A stretch of DNA of 5,292 nt, from assembly GCA_002294405.1 (NCBI GenBank), contig DBFP01000004.1:2338-7629 (forward strand), given 5' to 3'. The stretch is from Anaerolineales bacterium UBA877 (GTDB lineage Bacteria > Chloroflexota > Anaerolineae > Anaerolineales > Villigracilaceae). Each line of letters starts with the position of its first letter. Position 1 is the first letter of the stretch. Below the pieces are notes generated by a model that saw only the letters and a list, made by a program, of their open reading frames with translations, had not been told where the DNA came from and did not search any database. Both the position numbers and the translations under genes were made by a program. This document shows, one piece after another, positions 1 through 5,292 of this stretch.

Positions 1-840
1 CTTGCCAGCCGCCGGACGAGCACGCTTGGCTTGCTTCTACCGGAAATAGGAGGCGCCTTTTTCCAACCCATGCTTCGGGGTGTTGAGGCTGAGGTAAGTG
101 AAGCCGGTTTTGACCTCCTGATCCATACCACCCAATCTCACCCGGAAACCGCCCCGCGCCGTCCCCTGGGGGAAAACAATACGGATGGTCTGCTGGTTTT
201 TACTGAAAGCCTGGATGTGAGGGAATTGAGCCGCCTGTACGCTATCGGGTTTCCGGTGGTTTTGTTGCACCAGGCTCCCCCAAAATCCTTGAACATCCCG
301 GTCGTCACCATTGAGAACCAATCCGGTGCCCGGGAGATAGTGGATCATTTAATTGAAATCCATACCTGTAAACGGATTGCTTTTTTAAGGGGTCCAGAAG
401 GTCATGAAGATTCGACCTGGCGTGAAAAAGGATATCATCAGGCGCTGATAAATCACGGCCTCGCTATTGATCCCACGCTGATCGTGGCTGGGGATTTTAA
501 TCGGGATGTTGCCCGGGCTTCCGTGGAACAGTTGCTTGCCGGGAATGTGGACTTTGACGCAATATTCACTGGTGATGACGATTCAGCAGTGGGTGTTTAC
601 GATGGATTGCGGCATGCCGGCAGGAGGGTTCCGGAAGACGTCGCTGTGGTCGGATTCGACGATTCATTTTTCGCGCACACATTAATTCCCCCGCTGACGA
701 CCGTCCATGCCCCCACGGAGCAGGTGGGACGGGAAGCTGTTCGCCAGTTGATCCGTATCATTCGCGGGCTGTCGGTGGAGCCGCGCCTGGTTTTGTCCAC
801 TGAACTGATCATCCGCCAGTCTTGCGGGTGCCATGATTGA
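1..840 (+). CDS. LacI/GalR-family transcriptional regulator, 5'-truncated by the window edge
   Basis: The reading frame is open from base 1 to the TGA at 838-840, giving 279 residues. It reads LASRRTSTLGLLLPEIGG at the left edge, which corresponds to the hinge and first strand of the effector domain in LacI-family proteins. The TTG at 31 is therefore not the real start, and about 55-60 residues including the helix-turn-helix lie upstream. Family features seen are NTDGLLVF (fragment residues 60-67), STWREKGY (138-145, where the Arg corresponds in position to the inducer-contacting Arg of LacI/PurR relatives), VAVVGFDD (214-221), the LTTVHAP segment (232-238) and a C-terminal RQSCGC ending. This is a type 1 periplasmic-binding-protein fold (Peripla_BP_3 type) used as a cytoplasmic sugar sensor. 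It lies directly upstream of the transporter genes in the same direction, so local control, usually repression relieved by a sugar, is inferred. The effector is unknown. Family call is firm; target and ligand are inference. Confidence 0.93.
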   Translation, partial: LASRRTSTLGLLLPEIGGAFFQPMLRGVEAEVSEAGFDLLIHTTQSHPETAPRRPLGENNTDGLLVFTESLDVRELSRLYAIGFPVVLLHQAPPKSLNIPVVTIENQSGAREIVDHLIEIHTCKRIAFLRGPEGHEDSTWREKGYHQALINHGLAIDPTLIVAGDFNRDVARASVEQLLAGNVDFDAIFTGDDDSAVGVYDGLRHAGRRVPEDVAVVGFDDSFFAHTLIPPLTTVHAPTEQVGREAVRQLIRIIRGLSVEPRLVLSTELIIRQSCGCHD

Positions 841-865
841 TAAGGAGGGCTCAGGAAAATATTCT
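837..865 (+). promoter_or_regulatory. Candidate sigma-70-type promoter for the transporter operon
   Basis: TTGATA at 837-842 (5 of 6 matches to TTGACA) is separated by 17 nt from TATTCT at 860-865 (4 of 6 matches to TATAAT). The -35 element overlaps the stop codon of the regulator gene. A start of transcription near 872 would leave a leader of about 45 nt before the binding-protein start. The site stands where a separate promoter for the uptake genes would be expected. Single promoter matches are common by chance, so this is a candidate only. Confidence 0.4.
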
Positions 866-892
866 GATTACCAACCTTCCACCAACCTATAC

Positions 893-904
893 AAGATTAA
901 TCTT
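893..904. promoter_or_regulatory. 12-nt perfect palindrome, possible operator
   Basis: AAGATTAATCTT is its own reverse complement and lies in the 76-bp gap between regulator and binding protein, about 20-30 bases after the proposed transcription start and just before the Shine-Dalgarno site. A repressor bound there would block transcription. It lacks the central CG common in LacI/GalR operators and is AT-rich, so it may be chance or bind another factor. Confidence 0.3.
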
Positions 905-906
905 AT

Positions 907-913
907 GGAGGAG
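907..913 (+). promoter_or_regulatory. Ribosome binding site that fixes the start of the binding protein
   Basis: GGAGGAG lies a few bases before the ATG at 917, with 5 nt between GGAGG and ATG. This favours 917 over two other in-frame ATG codons: one at 833, inside the regulator gene, and one at 905, which overlaps this site. Starting at 917 puts a normal lipoprotein signal at the N-terminus. Confidence 0.8.
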
Positions 914-916
914 AAA

Positions 917-2293
917 ATGATTGGCAAACGTATATACCAAGTCTTTGCATTGTTCATGGCAGGGTTGATGCTGCTCTCTGCCTGCGCACCCAAGCCTACG
1001 GTGACGACTCCCGTTAAGATCACCATTTTCGTCGGTTTCGGCGCAGGCTCAGACCCTGATTCCATGGCTGCGTTGAATACGATCGCAACCGAATATAATA
1101 CCAGCCATACTGATATCCAGGTCGAGTTCATGTTTTCGACCTGGGAAGAGCACACCTCCAAATTTTCAACCCTTCTGGCAGGTGACCTTGCCCCAGATCT
1201 GGCTTTCCCGATAGGAATCCAGGGGATTGCCGAATTCTACGATGAGTGGATCGACGTCAGCCCCTATATTAAACGTAATAATTATGACTCCAGCGATTTC
1301 TACGGCCCATCTTTGCAACTGCTCACCTTTAATAACAAGAAAATCGGCCTGCCCCTGGGAGTCTACCCATCCGTGACATTTATTAATGAAGACTTGTTTG
1401 ATGCTGCTGGCGTTGCCTATCCTCCGACTTCTTATGGTGACGCCACCTGGACCCTCCAAAAAATGGTTGATATCGGTCAAAAATTGACACTTGACGAGAA
1501 TGGCAATAACGCTGCTTCATCCAATTTTGATCCTGCCAAGATCACCCAGTGGGGTTGGGGAGGATGGTGCGGGCCCTTCCGAACAGTGCCGGGTAAATTC
1601 GGTGGAAACCCGTTGGGTATGAGCGCAGATTTCAAACATGCAGATATGAATACAGGAGGCTACCTCGAGGGCATGCAGTTCCTGTATGATTCCATTTATA
1701 CTTCCCATATCCGCCCATCGAGTGTGGACGAAGGCTCCACCTTTACCGGTATGGACTTTACATTTGAAAGCGGAAAAGTTGCCATGTTTGAATGCTTCAG
1801 CTGGGCCAGTTATGCCTTCCCGAACTTTACAACTGCGGGCAACTGGAATGTGTCAGCTGTTCCGGCAGGACCCCACGGAGACGTGGTCTCCCCGGTAAAT
1901 GCCGATACATTTGCAATTTCATCGCACTCCAAGAATCCTGACCAGGCTTGGGAAGTTGCCAAGTGGCTGATGGAACCCGCAATGCAAAGCCGCCTGTGCG
2001 GTATCTTCGGCTGCATCCCATCCCGGAAATCCCTTGCCAGCGCCTGGATTGACAAGATGAAGGCCGATTATCCCAATGTTGATTTCCAGGTATTCATTGA
2101 CTCGATCAACTATATGGATGCTTCTCCCAACAACGAGTCATGGGTGCCCAACTACTCGAAGGTTTGGGATGCCACTGAAAATGCCATGAGCCGGATCCTT
2201 AGTGGTGACAGCAGTGATGTAAAACAGGTAATGGATGACCTGCAGGCGGAAGTGCAGGCTTACCTGGATGAATATTGGACCACTCACCCATAA
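917..2293 (+). CDS. Carbohydrate ABC transporter substrate-binding lipoprotein (extracellular solute-binding family 1)
   Basis: This 458-residue protein captures a sugar or oligosaccharide outside the membrane and delivers it to the permease pair encoded next. The N-terminus is a lipoprotein signal: KR at 4-5, a hydrophobic stretch, and a lipobox LSAC with Cys23 as the lipidated residue. Typical family 1 segments follow: ITIFVGFG (35-42), an NTIATEYN region near 54-61, the LLAGDLAPDLAF segment (86-97), a GLPLGVYPSVTFINEDLFDAAG region (144-165) and NADTFAISSHSKNPDQAWEVAKWL (about 328-351). Length is normal for the family. The start at 917 was chosen for its strong ribosome site and because an upstream start at 833 would place 28 polar residues before the signal peptide. 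The mature protein has four more cysteines (218, 293, 361, 366). It is followed by a strong hairpin before the permease genes. The ligand cannot be deduced. Confidence 0.93.
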   Translation: MIGKRIYQVFALFMAGLMLLSACAPKPTVTTPVKITIFVGFGAGSDPDSMAALNTIATEYNTSHTDIQVEFMFSTWEEHTSKFSTLLAGDLAPDLAFPIGIQGIAEFYDEWIDVSPYIKRNNYDSSDFYGPSLQLLTFNNKKIGLPLGVYPSVTFINEDLFDAAGVAYPPTSYGDATWTLQKMVDIGQKLTLDENGNNAASSNFDPAKITQWGWGGWCGPFRTVPGKFGGNPLGMSADFKHADMNTGGYLEGMQFLYDSIYTSHIRPSSVDEGSTFTGMDFTFESGKVAMFECFSWASYAFPNFTTAGNWNVSAVPAGPHGDVVSPVNADTFAISSHSKNPDQAWEVAKWLMEPAMQSRLCGIFGCIPSRKSLASAWIDKMKADYPNVDFQVFIDSINYMDASPNNESWVPNYSKVWDATENAMSRILSGDSSDVKQVMDDLQAEVQAYLDEYWTTHP

Positions 2294-2308
2294 ACTGTAA
2301 ATAAATAT

Positions 2309-2356
2309 TGTTGTTCCCTCTCTCTATAGAGAGAGGGAACAACATTCCCTTTTTTT
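2309..2356 (+). terminator. Perfect hairpin plus T-tract between binding protein and permeases (attenuator or partial terminator)
   Basis: Bases 2309-2344 form a perfect 36-nt palindrome: a 16-bp stem (2309-2324 with 2329-2344) closed by a TATA tetraloop at 2325-2328. The stem contains a CCCTCTCTC/GAGAGAGGG core. A run of seven T (2350-2356) follows after 5 nt (TTCCC). Stem and T-run resemble a Rho-independent terminator, although the spacer before the T-run weakens it. Because the permease genes follow at once in the same direction, partial read-through is the likely situation, giving more binding-protein mRNA than permease mRNA. An alternative is a 3' stabiliser of the binding-protein transcript after processing. 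Confidence 0.7.
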
Positions 2357-2368
2357 CTGGATGCATAA

Positions 2369-3301
2369 ATGATTAAATCCTCAAATCCCATGTCCTTAAG
2401 GCGGCAGGAATCACTTTGGGGCTATATATTCATCAGCCCCTGGATCATTGGATTTTTATTATTCACTGTCGGTCCGATGATCGCCTCGCTGGTCTTTTCC
2501 TTTACAGACTATAACATTGTCAGCCCACCCACAAATTTCGGGTTTTCCAATTATATAAAACTCTTCACCAATGACCCCGATTTTTGGCATTCTCTGGGGA
2601 TCACAGCAAAATATGCCATCATCGCCATCCCGCTTAACCTCGTTTTTGGATTCGCGCTTGCCTTCCTGCTCAATCAGAAAGTTAAAGGCATGGCCTTTTG
2701 GCGGACAACGTTTTATATTCCCTCTGTCCTTGCCGGAGTTGCTGTGGCTATCCTGTGGGGGCTCATTTTCAACCCCAAGTTTGGTATTCTCAACTGGTTT
2801 TTGGGATTATTTGGAATAAGTGGACCGGGCTGGCTCTCAAGTCCGGACTGGTCAGTCCCCGCGTTGATCCTGATGAGCCTCTGGGGAGTTGGGGGCGGGA
2901 TGATCATTTACTTGTCTGGGCTGCAAAGCATTCCCACCACCCTCTTTGAGGCGGCCCAGCTCGACGGAGCAAATGGCTGGCAGCAATTCTTTTGGATCAC
3001 CATTCCGCTCATGACACCGGTCATTTTTTATAATCTCGTCGTTGGCATCATCGGGACTTTCCAATATTTCACCGAGGTGTATGTTCTTACAAGCGGTCTC
3101 ACCGGGGGGGTCGGAGGTCCGGCGAAATCCACCTTGTTCTATAACGTGTACTTGTACAGCAATGCTTTTAGATATATGAGAATGGGATATGCCTCCGCGC
3201 TGGCTTGGGTCCTGTTCATTATCGTCCTTGCTTTGACCTTGCTTGTCTTCCGGAGTTCAGCCACCTGGGTTTACTATGAAGGTGAGCTTCAAAAAAAGTG
3301 A
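2369..3301 (+). CDS. Sugar ABC transporter permease, MalF/UgpA type
   Basis: This 310-residue inner-membrane protein forms one half of the transport channel (binding-protein-dependent transport family, BPD_transp_1). Six hydrophobic segments are visible at about residues 20-45, 79-102, 113-134, 164-186, 215-238 and 272-296. The cytoplasmic EAA loop that docks the ATPase is clear: EAAQLDGANGWQQFFWITIP at 194-213. An N-terminal short cytoplasmic tail precedes the LWGYIFISPWIIGF segment typical of this half. The length is normal for short MalF-type proteins. The ATG at 2369 has no good Shine-Dalgarno sequence; the bases before it are a T-run and an AT-rich stretch. An ATG at 2390 is no better supported. 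The gene follows the hairpin at 2309-2356 and precedes the partner permease by 6 bp. Substrate is unknown. Confidence 0.94.
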   Translation: MIKSSNPMSLRRQESLWGYIFISPWIIGFLLFTVGPMIASLVFSFTDYNIVSPPTNFGFSNYIKLFTNDPDFWHSLGITAKYAIIAIPLNLVFGFALAFLLNQKVKGMAFWRTTFYIPSVLAGVAVAILWGLIFNPKFGILNWFLGLFGISGPGWLSSPDWSVPALILMSLWGVGGGMIIYLSGLQSIPTTLFEAAQLDGANGWQQFFWITIPLMTPVIFYNLVVGIIGTFQYFTEVYVLTSGLTGGVGGPAKSTLFYNVYLYSNAFRYMRMGYASALAWVLFIIVLALTLLVFRSSATWVYYEGELQKK

Positions 3302-3307
3302 GGAACT

Positions 3308-4333
3308 ATGAAGCCGAGCAAAATATTTAACGAGCGCATAGTCCAGATTATTTCCACCATACTCCTCTCGATTGGTATGCTGGTCGTATTAACCCCCCTC
3401 GCCTGGATGTTCGTATCGGCCCTCAAGCCGCGGGATGCAGTTAATACCTTCCCCCCGCAGTGGATTCCCATGGACCAGGTGCAGGTGACCATCAGTGGAC
3501 AGAAATATTTCCTGTACAATATTCCGGTGGACTCGGAGGTGCGCCAACTGGCTCTGGTGGATAAGCAAGGGACGCTGGGCAAGTTTGTCAACCCGCAGAA
3601 TCCTTCAGAGAGTTATGACCTGCCCGTTGCTTCTGGTACTCGCGTCACCCAATTCAAACTTCACTGGGAGAATTTCCGCCTGGCTGTTACCAAGGTCCCG
3701 TTTGGGCATTACCTGCTCAACACCCTGATCGTGGTTTTTTTCGGTACGATTGGCACGCTGGTTTCCTGTACATTGGTTGCTTACGGATTTGCCCGCTTTC
3801 GATCGAAGGCGATGCCGGTTTTATTTCTTTTGTTGCTATCCACCATCATGCTGCCTCCTCAAGTCACCCTGATCCCCACTTTTATCGTGTTCAAGAAGAT
3901 CGGGTGGTATGACACCCTGCTGCCGTTGATCGTCCCGGCCTTTTTCGCAAACGCTTGGGATGTTTTCCTGTTGCGCCAGTTCTTCATGTCCCTCCCAACC
4001 GAACTGGACGACGCAGCGCGAATTGATGGTTGTGGACCGTTTGGAATCCTCTGGAATATTATTATTCCACAGTCCTACCCGGTCCTGGCGACGGTGACAA
4101 TATTCTCAGTGCTGTATGCCTGGAACGACTTTTATGCTCCCTTGATCTATTTGCAGAACCAGGAGCACTGGACATTGGCACTTGGTTTGCAATCCTTCAA
4201 TGCGGTCTATACCAACCAGGGTAACCTCCTGATGGCTGCTTCGACCTTGATGGTCATACCCCCCATCCTGATGTTCTTCTTCGCACAGAAGTTATTCATC
4301 CAGGGAGTTGTGATCTCCGGGATAAAAGGTTAG
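3308..4333 (+). CDS. Sugar ABC transporter permease, MalG/UgpE type, with enlarged first extracytoplasmic loop
   Basis: This 341-residue protein is the second channel subunit. The first membrane segment is near residues 12-38 and ends in VSALKPRD, which is characteristic of the MalG half. Further hydrophobic segments lie near 134-160, 168-192, 202-222, 256-281 and 308-328. The EAA loop reads ELDDAARIDGCGPFGILWN at 232-250, with the conserved Gly241 and Pro254. The C-terminus ends IQGVVISGIKG, typical of the family. Most MalG-type permeases have about 270-285 residues; the extra length here is a polar, beta-rich-looking insert at about 54-118, between QWIP and HWENF. GAGGA at 3300-3304 overlaps the stop codon of the upstream permease and sits 3 nt before the ATG, so the two genes are probably translationally coupled. 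No ATPase gene follows. Confidence 0.94.
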   Translation: MKPSKIFNERIVQIISTILLSIGMLVVLTPLAWMFVSALKPRDAVNTFPPQWIPMDQVQVTISGQKYFLYNIPVDSEVRQLALVDKQGTLGKFVNPQNPSESYDLPVASGTRVTQFKLHWENFRLAVTKVPFGHYLLNTLIVVFFGTIGTLVSCTLVAYGFARFRSKAMPVLFLLLLSTIMLPPQVTLIPTFIVFKKIGWYDTLLPLIVPAFFANAWDVFLLRQFFMSLPTELDDAARIDGCGPFGILWNIIIPQSYPVLATVTIFSVLYAWNDFYAPLIYLQNQEHWTLALGLQSFNAVYTNQGNLLMAASTLMVIPPILMFFFAQKLFIQGVVISGIKG

Positions 4334-4363
4334 CGGGAAATCTCCTGAGGCCCAGGGACTACC

Positions 4364-5292
4364 ATGGTTGTCAATCTCTCCGGTCATTGGCGCTATATCC
4401 CCGAAGACAATCCTGAATTCATCCAACCCGGGTACGATGATTCGACCTGGAAAACGATGTTCATCCCATCCAACTGGTTCCTGGGAGGGCTGGATCATCA
4501 CGGAGTTGTCTGGTTTCGGCATGAGTTCCGGCATAGGCGGTCTGAAGGGTTTTCATGGCTCCATTTTGACGGCGTGGATTATGCTGCTGATGTTTACCTT
4601 AACGGAGAATTTCTTGGGCATCATGCCGGTTATTTTGAGCCTTTCTCTTTCAATGTGACGGATTTCCTCCGTCCGGGAAAGAACACGCTGGCAGTTCGTG
4701 TTGAAAGCCCATACGAGCAGGTTGGACAAAAAGGCTGGCATTTGCACAAGCGCCTCATTAAGGGTATTTTAAATCACCACGACTGCCGACCTGGGGGCGG
4801 TTGGGACCCTGCGGGACAGTCTTACAACACTGGCGGGATTTGGAACCGCGTATACCTGGAGAAGCAAGGAGTATTGACGATTGACTCCCTGCTTTTAAGA
4901 GCGGACATGGATTCTGATCCCCCCGTCCTGCATGCAAAATTAACTATGCGCAACCTGGATGTGAAACGGAGCGCCCGGCTTGAGCTCCGCTGCGTTCCCG
5001 AGAATTTTAAAGGTAAGATCCAAACTTCCTTTTTCTCCCTGGATATTCCGGAAGGGGAAAGCCAGCACTCCATCCAAATGCCTGTTTCAGGTATCCATTT
5101 ATGGCAGCCTTGGGATCGCGGCTTTCCTCATCTATACAATATCTCAACCTCACTGGTCATCGCAAAGGAAATAGTTTCCCGCTCCAGTTTGTTCGGTTTT
5201 CGCACTGTAAAGGTGGAGCCTGGGTTCCGCTGGTTTGTCAATGGTCAATCTTACTTTCCGCGCGGTTCAAACTACATCCCTACCCAGTGGTT
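4364..5292 (+). CDS. Glycoside hydrolase family 2 enzyme (beta-mannosidase/beta-galactosidase type), 3'-truncated by the window edge
   Basis: The frame stays open from the ATG at 4364 to the window end, giving 309 full codons. AGGGA at 4354-4358, 5 nt before the ATG, supports the start, 30 bp after the permease stop. The N-terminal sugar-binding jelly-roll domain spans about 1-167: LSGHWRY (5-11), FDGVDYAADVYLNGEFLG (68-85), FNVTDFLRPGKNTLAVRV (96-113) and NTGGIWNRVYLE (155-166). An immunoglobulin-like domain follows (about 170-283), ending in LFGFRTVKVE (276-285). The start of the catalytic barrel is seen as FVNGQSYFPRGSNYIPTQW (291-309), where the NG...RGSNYIP pattern resembles beta-mannosidase-type GH2 proteins. 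The catalytic glutamates lie beyond the window, so activity cannot be confirmed. No signal peptide is present, so a cytoplasmic enzyme acting on imported oligosaccharide is inferred. The exact linkage is uncertain: mannoside, galactoside, glucuronide and others remain possible. Confidence 0.9.
   Translation, partial: MVVNLSGHWRYIPEDNPEFIQPGYDDSTWKTMFIPSNWFLGGLDHHGVVWFRHEFRHRRSEGFSWLHFDGVDYAADVYLNGEFLGHHAGYFEPFSFNVTDFLRPGKNTLAVRVESPYEQVGQKGWHLHKRLIKGILNHHDCRPGGGWDPAGQSYNTGGIWNRVYLEKQGVLTIDSLLLRADMDSDPPVLHAKLTMRNLDVKRSARLELRCVPENFKGKIQTSFFSLDIPEGESQHSIQMPVSGIHLWQPWDRGFPHLYNISTSLVIAKEIVSRSSLFGFRTVKVEPGFRWFVNGQSYFPRGSNYIPTQW

Noticed and set aside
409..420. 12-nt identical string GATTCGACCTGG at 409-420 and 4439-4450.
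   Set aside because: Both encode Asp-Ser-Thr-Trp in unrelated proteins and no flanking similarity is seen, so this is coincidence rather than a repeat element.
31..840. TTG at 31 as a true start, giving a regulator without a DNA-binding domain.
   Set aside because: The frame is open to base 1 and the residues before it match the LacI-family hinge-to-effector junction, so the gene is simply cut by the window edge.
842..848. Strong Shine-Dalgarno-like AAGGAGG just after the regulator's stop codon.
   Set aside because: No ATG, GTG or TTG lies at a suitable distance downstream, so it cannot be assigned to a gene; it is likely chance or a remnant.
833..916. In-frame upstream ATG at 833 as the start of the binding protein, overlapping the regulator's stop.
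   Set aside because: It would add 28 polar residues before a clean lipoprotein signal peptide and has no ribosome site of its own, while the ATG at 917 has GGAGGAG at the right distance.
868..1161. Open frames on the minus strand across the regulator, binding protein and permease genes.
   Set aside because: They lie opposite well-supported coding genes, show no recognisable protein features and have no convincing ribosome sites; they are shadows of the real genes.
3105..3112. Run of G in the MalF-type gene as a possible frameshift or slippage site.
   Set aside because: The frame continues through a normal permease sequence (LTGGVGGPAKS) to a full-length C-terminus, so no disruption is present.

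Overview
The window holds one compact sugar-uptake and sugar-degradation locus, with every gene on the + strand. The order is: a LacI/GalR-family regulator (cut at the left edge), a lipoprotein solute-binding protein, two ABC permeases of the MalF/MalG type, and a glycoside hydrolase family 2 enzyme (cut at the right edge). There is no RNA gene, mobile element, CRISPR array or long non-coding stretch. The longest gaps are about 76 bp (841-916) and 75 bp (2294-2368).

Layout: 1-840 is the regulator's effector-binding part, whose DNA-binding N-terminus lies upstream of the window. 841-916 carries a plausible sigma-70-type promoter, a 12-nt perfect palindrome and a strong Shine-Dalgarno site. 917-2293 encodes the binding lipoprotein. 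2309-2356 is a perfect 36-nt palindrome followed by seven T residues, which looks like an intra-operon terminator, attenuator or mRNA-stabilising hairpin. 2369-3301 and 3308-4333 are the two permeases, 6 bp apart; the second has an unusually long loop after its first membrane helix. From 4364 to the right edge runs a GH2 enzyme without a signal peptide.

How the genes fit together: the lipoprotein captures a sugar or oligosaccharide outside the membrane and the two permeases form the channel. The ATPase is not encoded here and is either shared (MsmX/MalK type) or outside the window. The GH2 enzyme then probably cleaves the imported glycoside in the cytoplasm, and the LacI-type protein probably controls the set in response to the sugar. 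The exact substrate cannot be read from the sequence.

Organism: a bacterium with moderate GC content. The binding protein has a lipobox lipoprotein signal, and the gene order resembles Gram-positive or Chloroflexota sugar loci. The style of the lipoprotein N-terminus and of the long-loop MalG-type permease suggests Chloroflexota (Anaerolineae), but this is an impression and not proof. Overall this is a well-known type of locus. The points worth a second look are the hairpin between binding protein and permeases, the loop insertion in the second permease, the possible operator, and the divergent GH2 segment.
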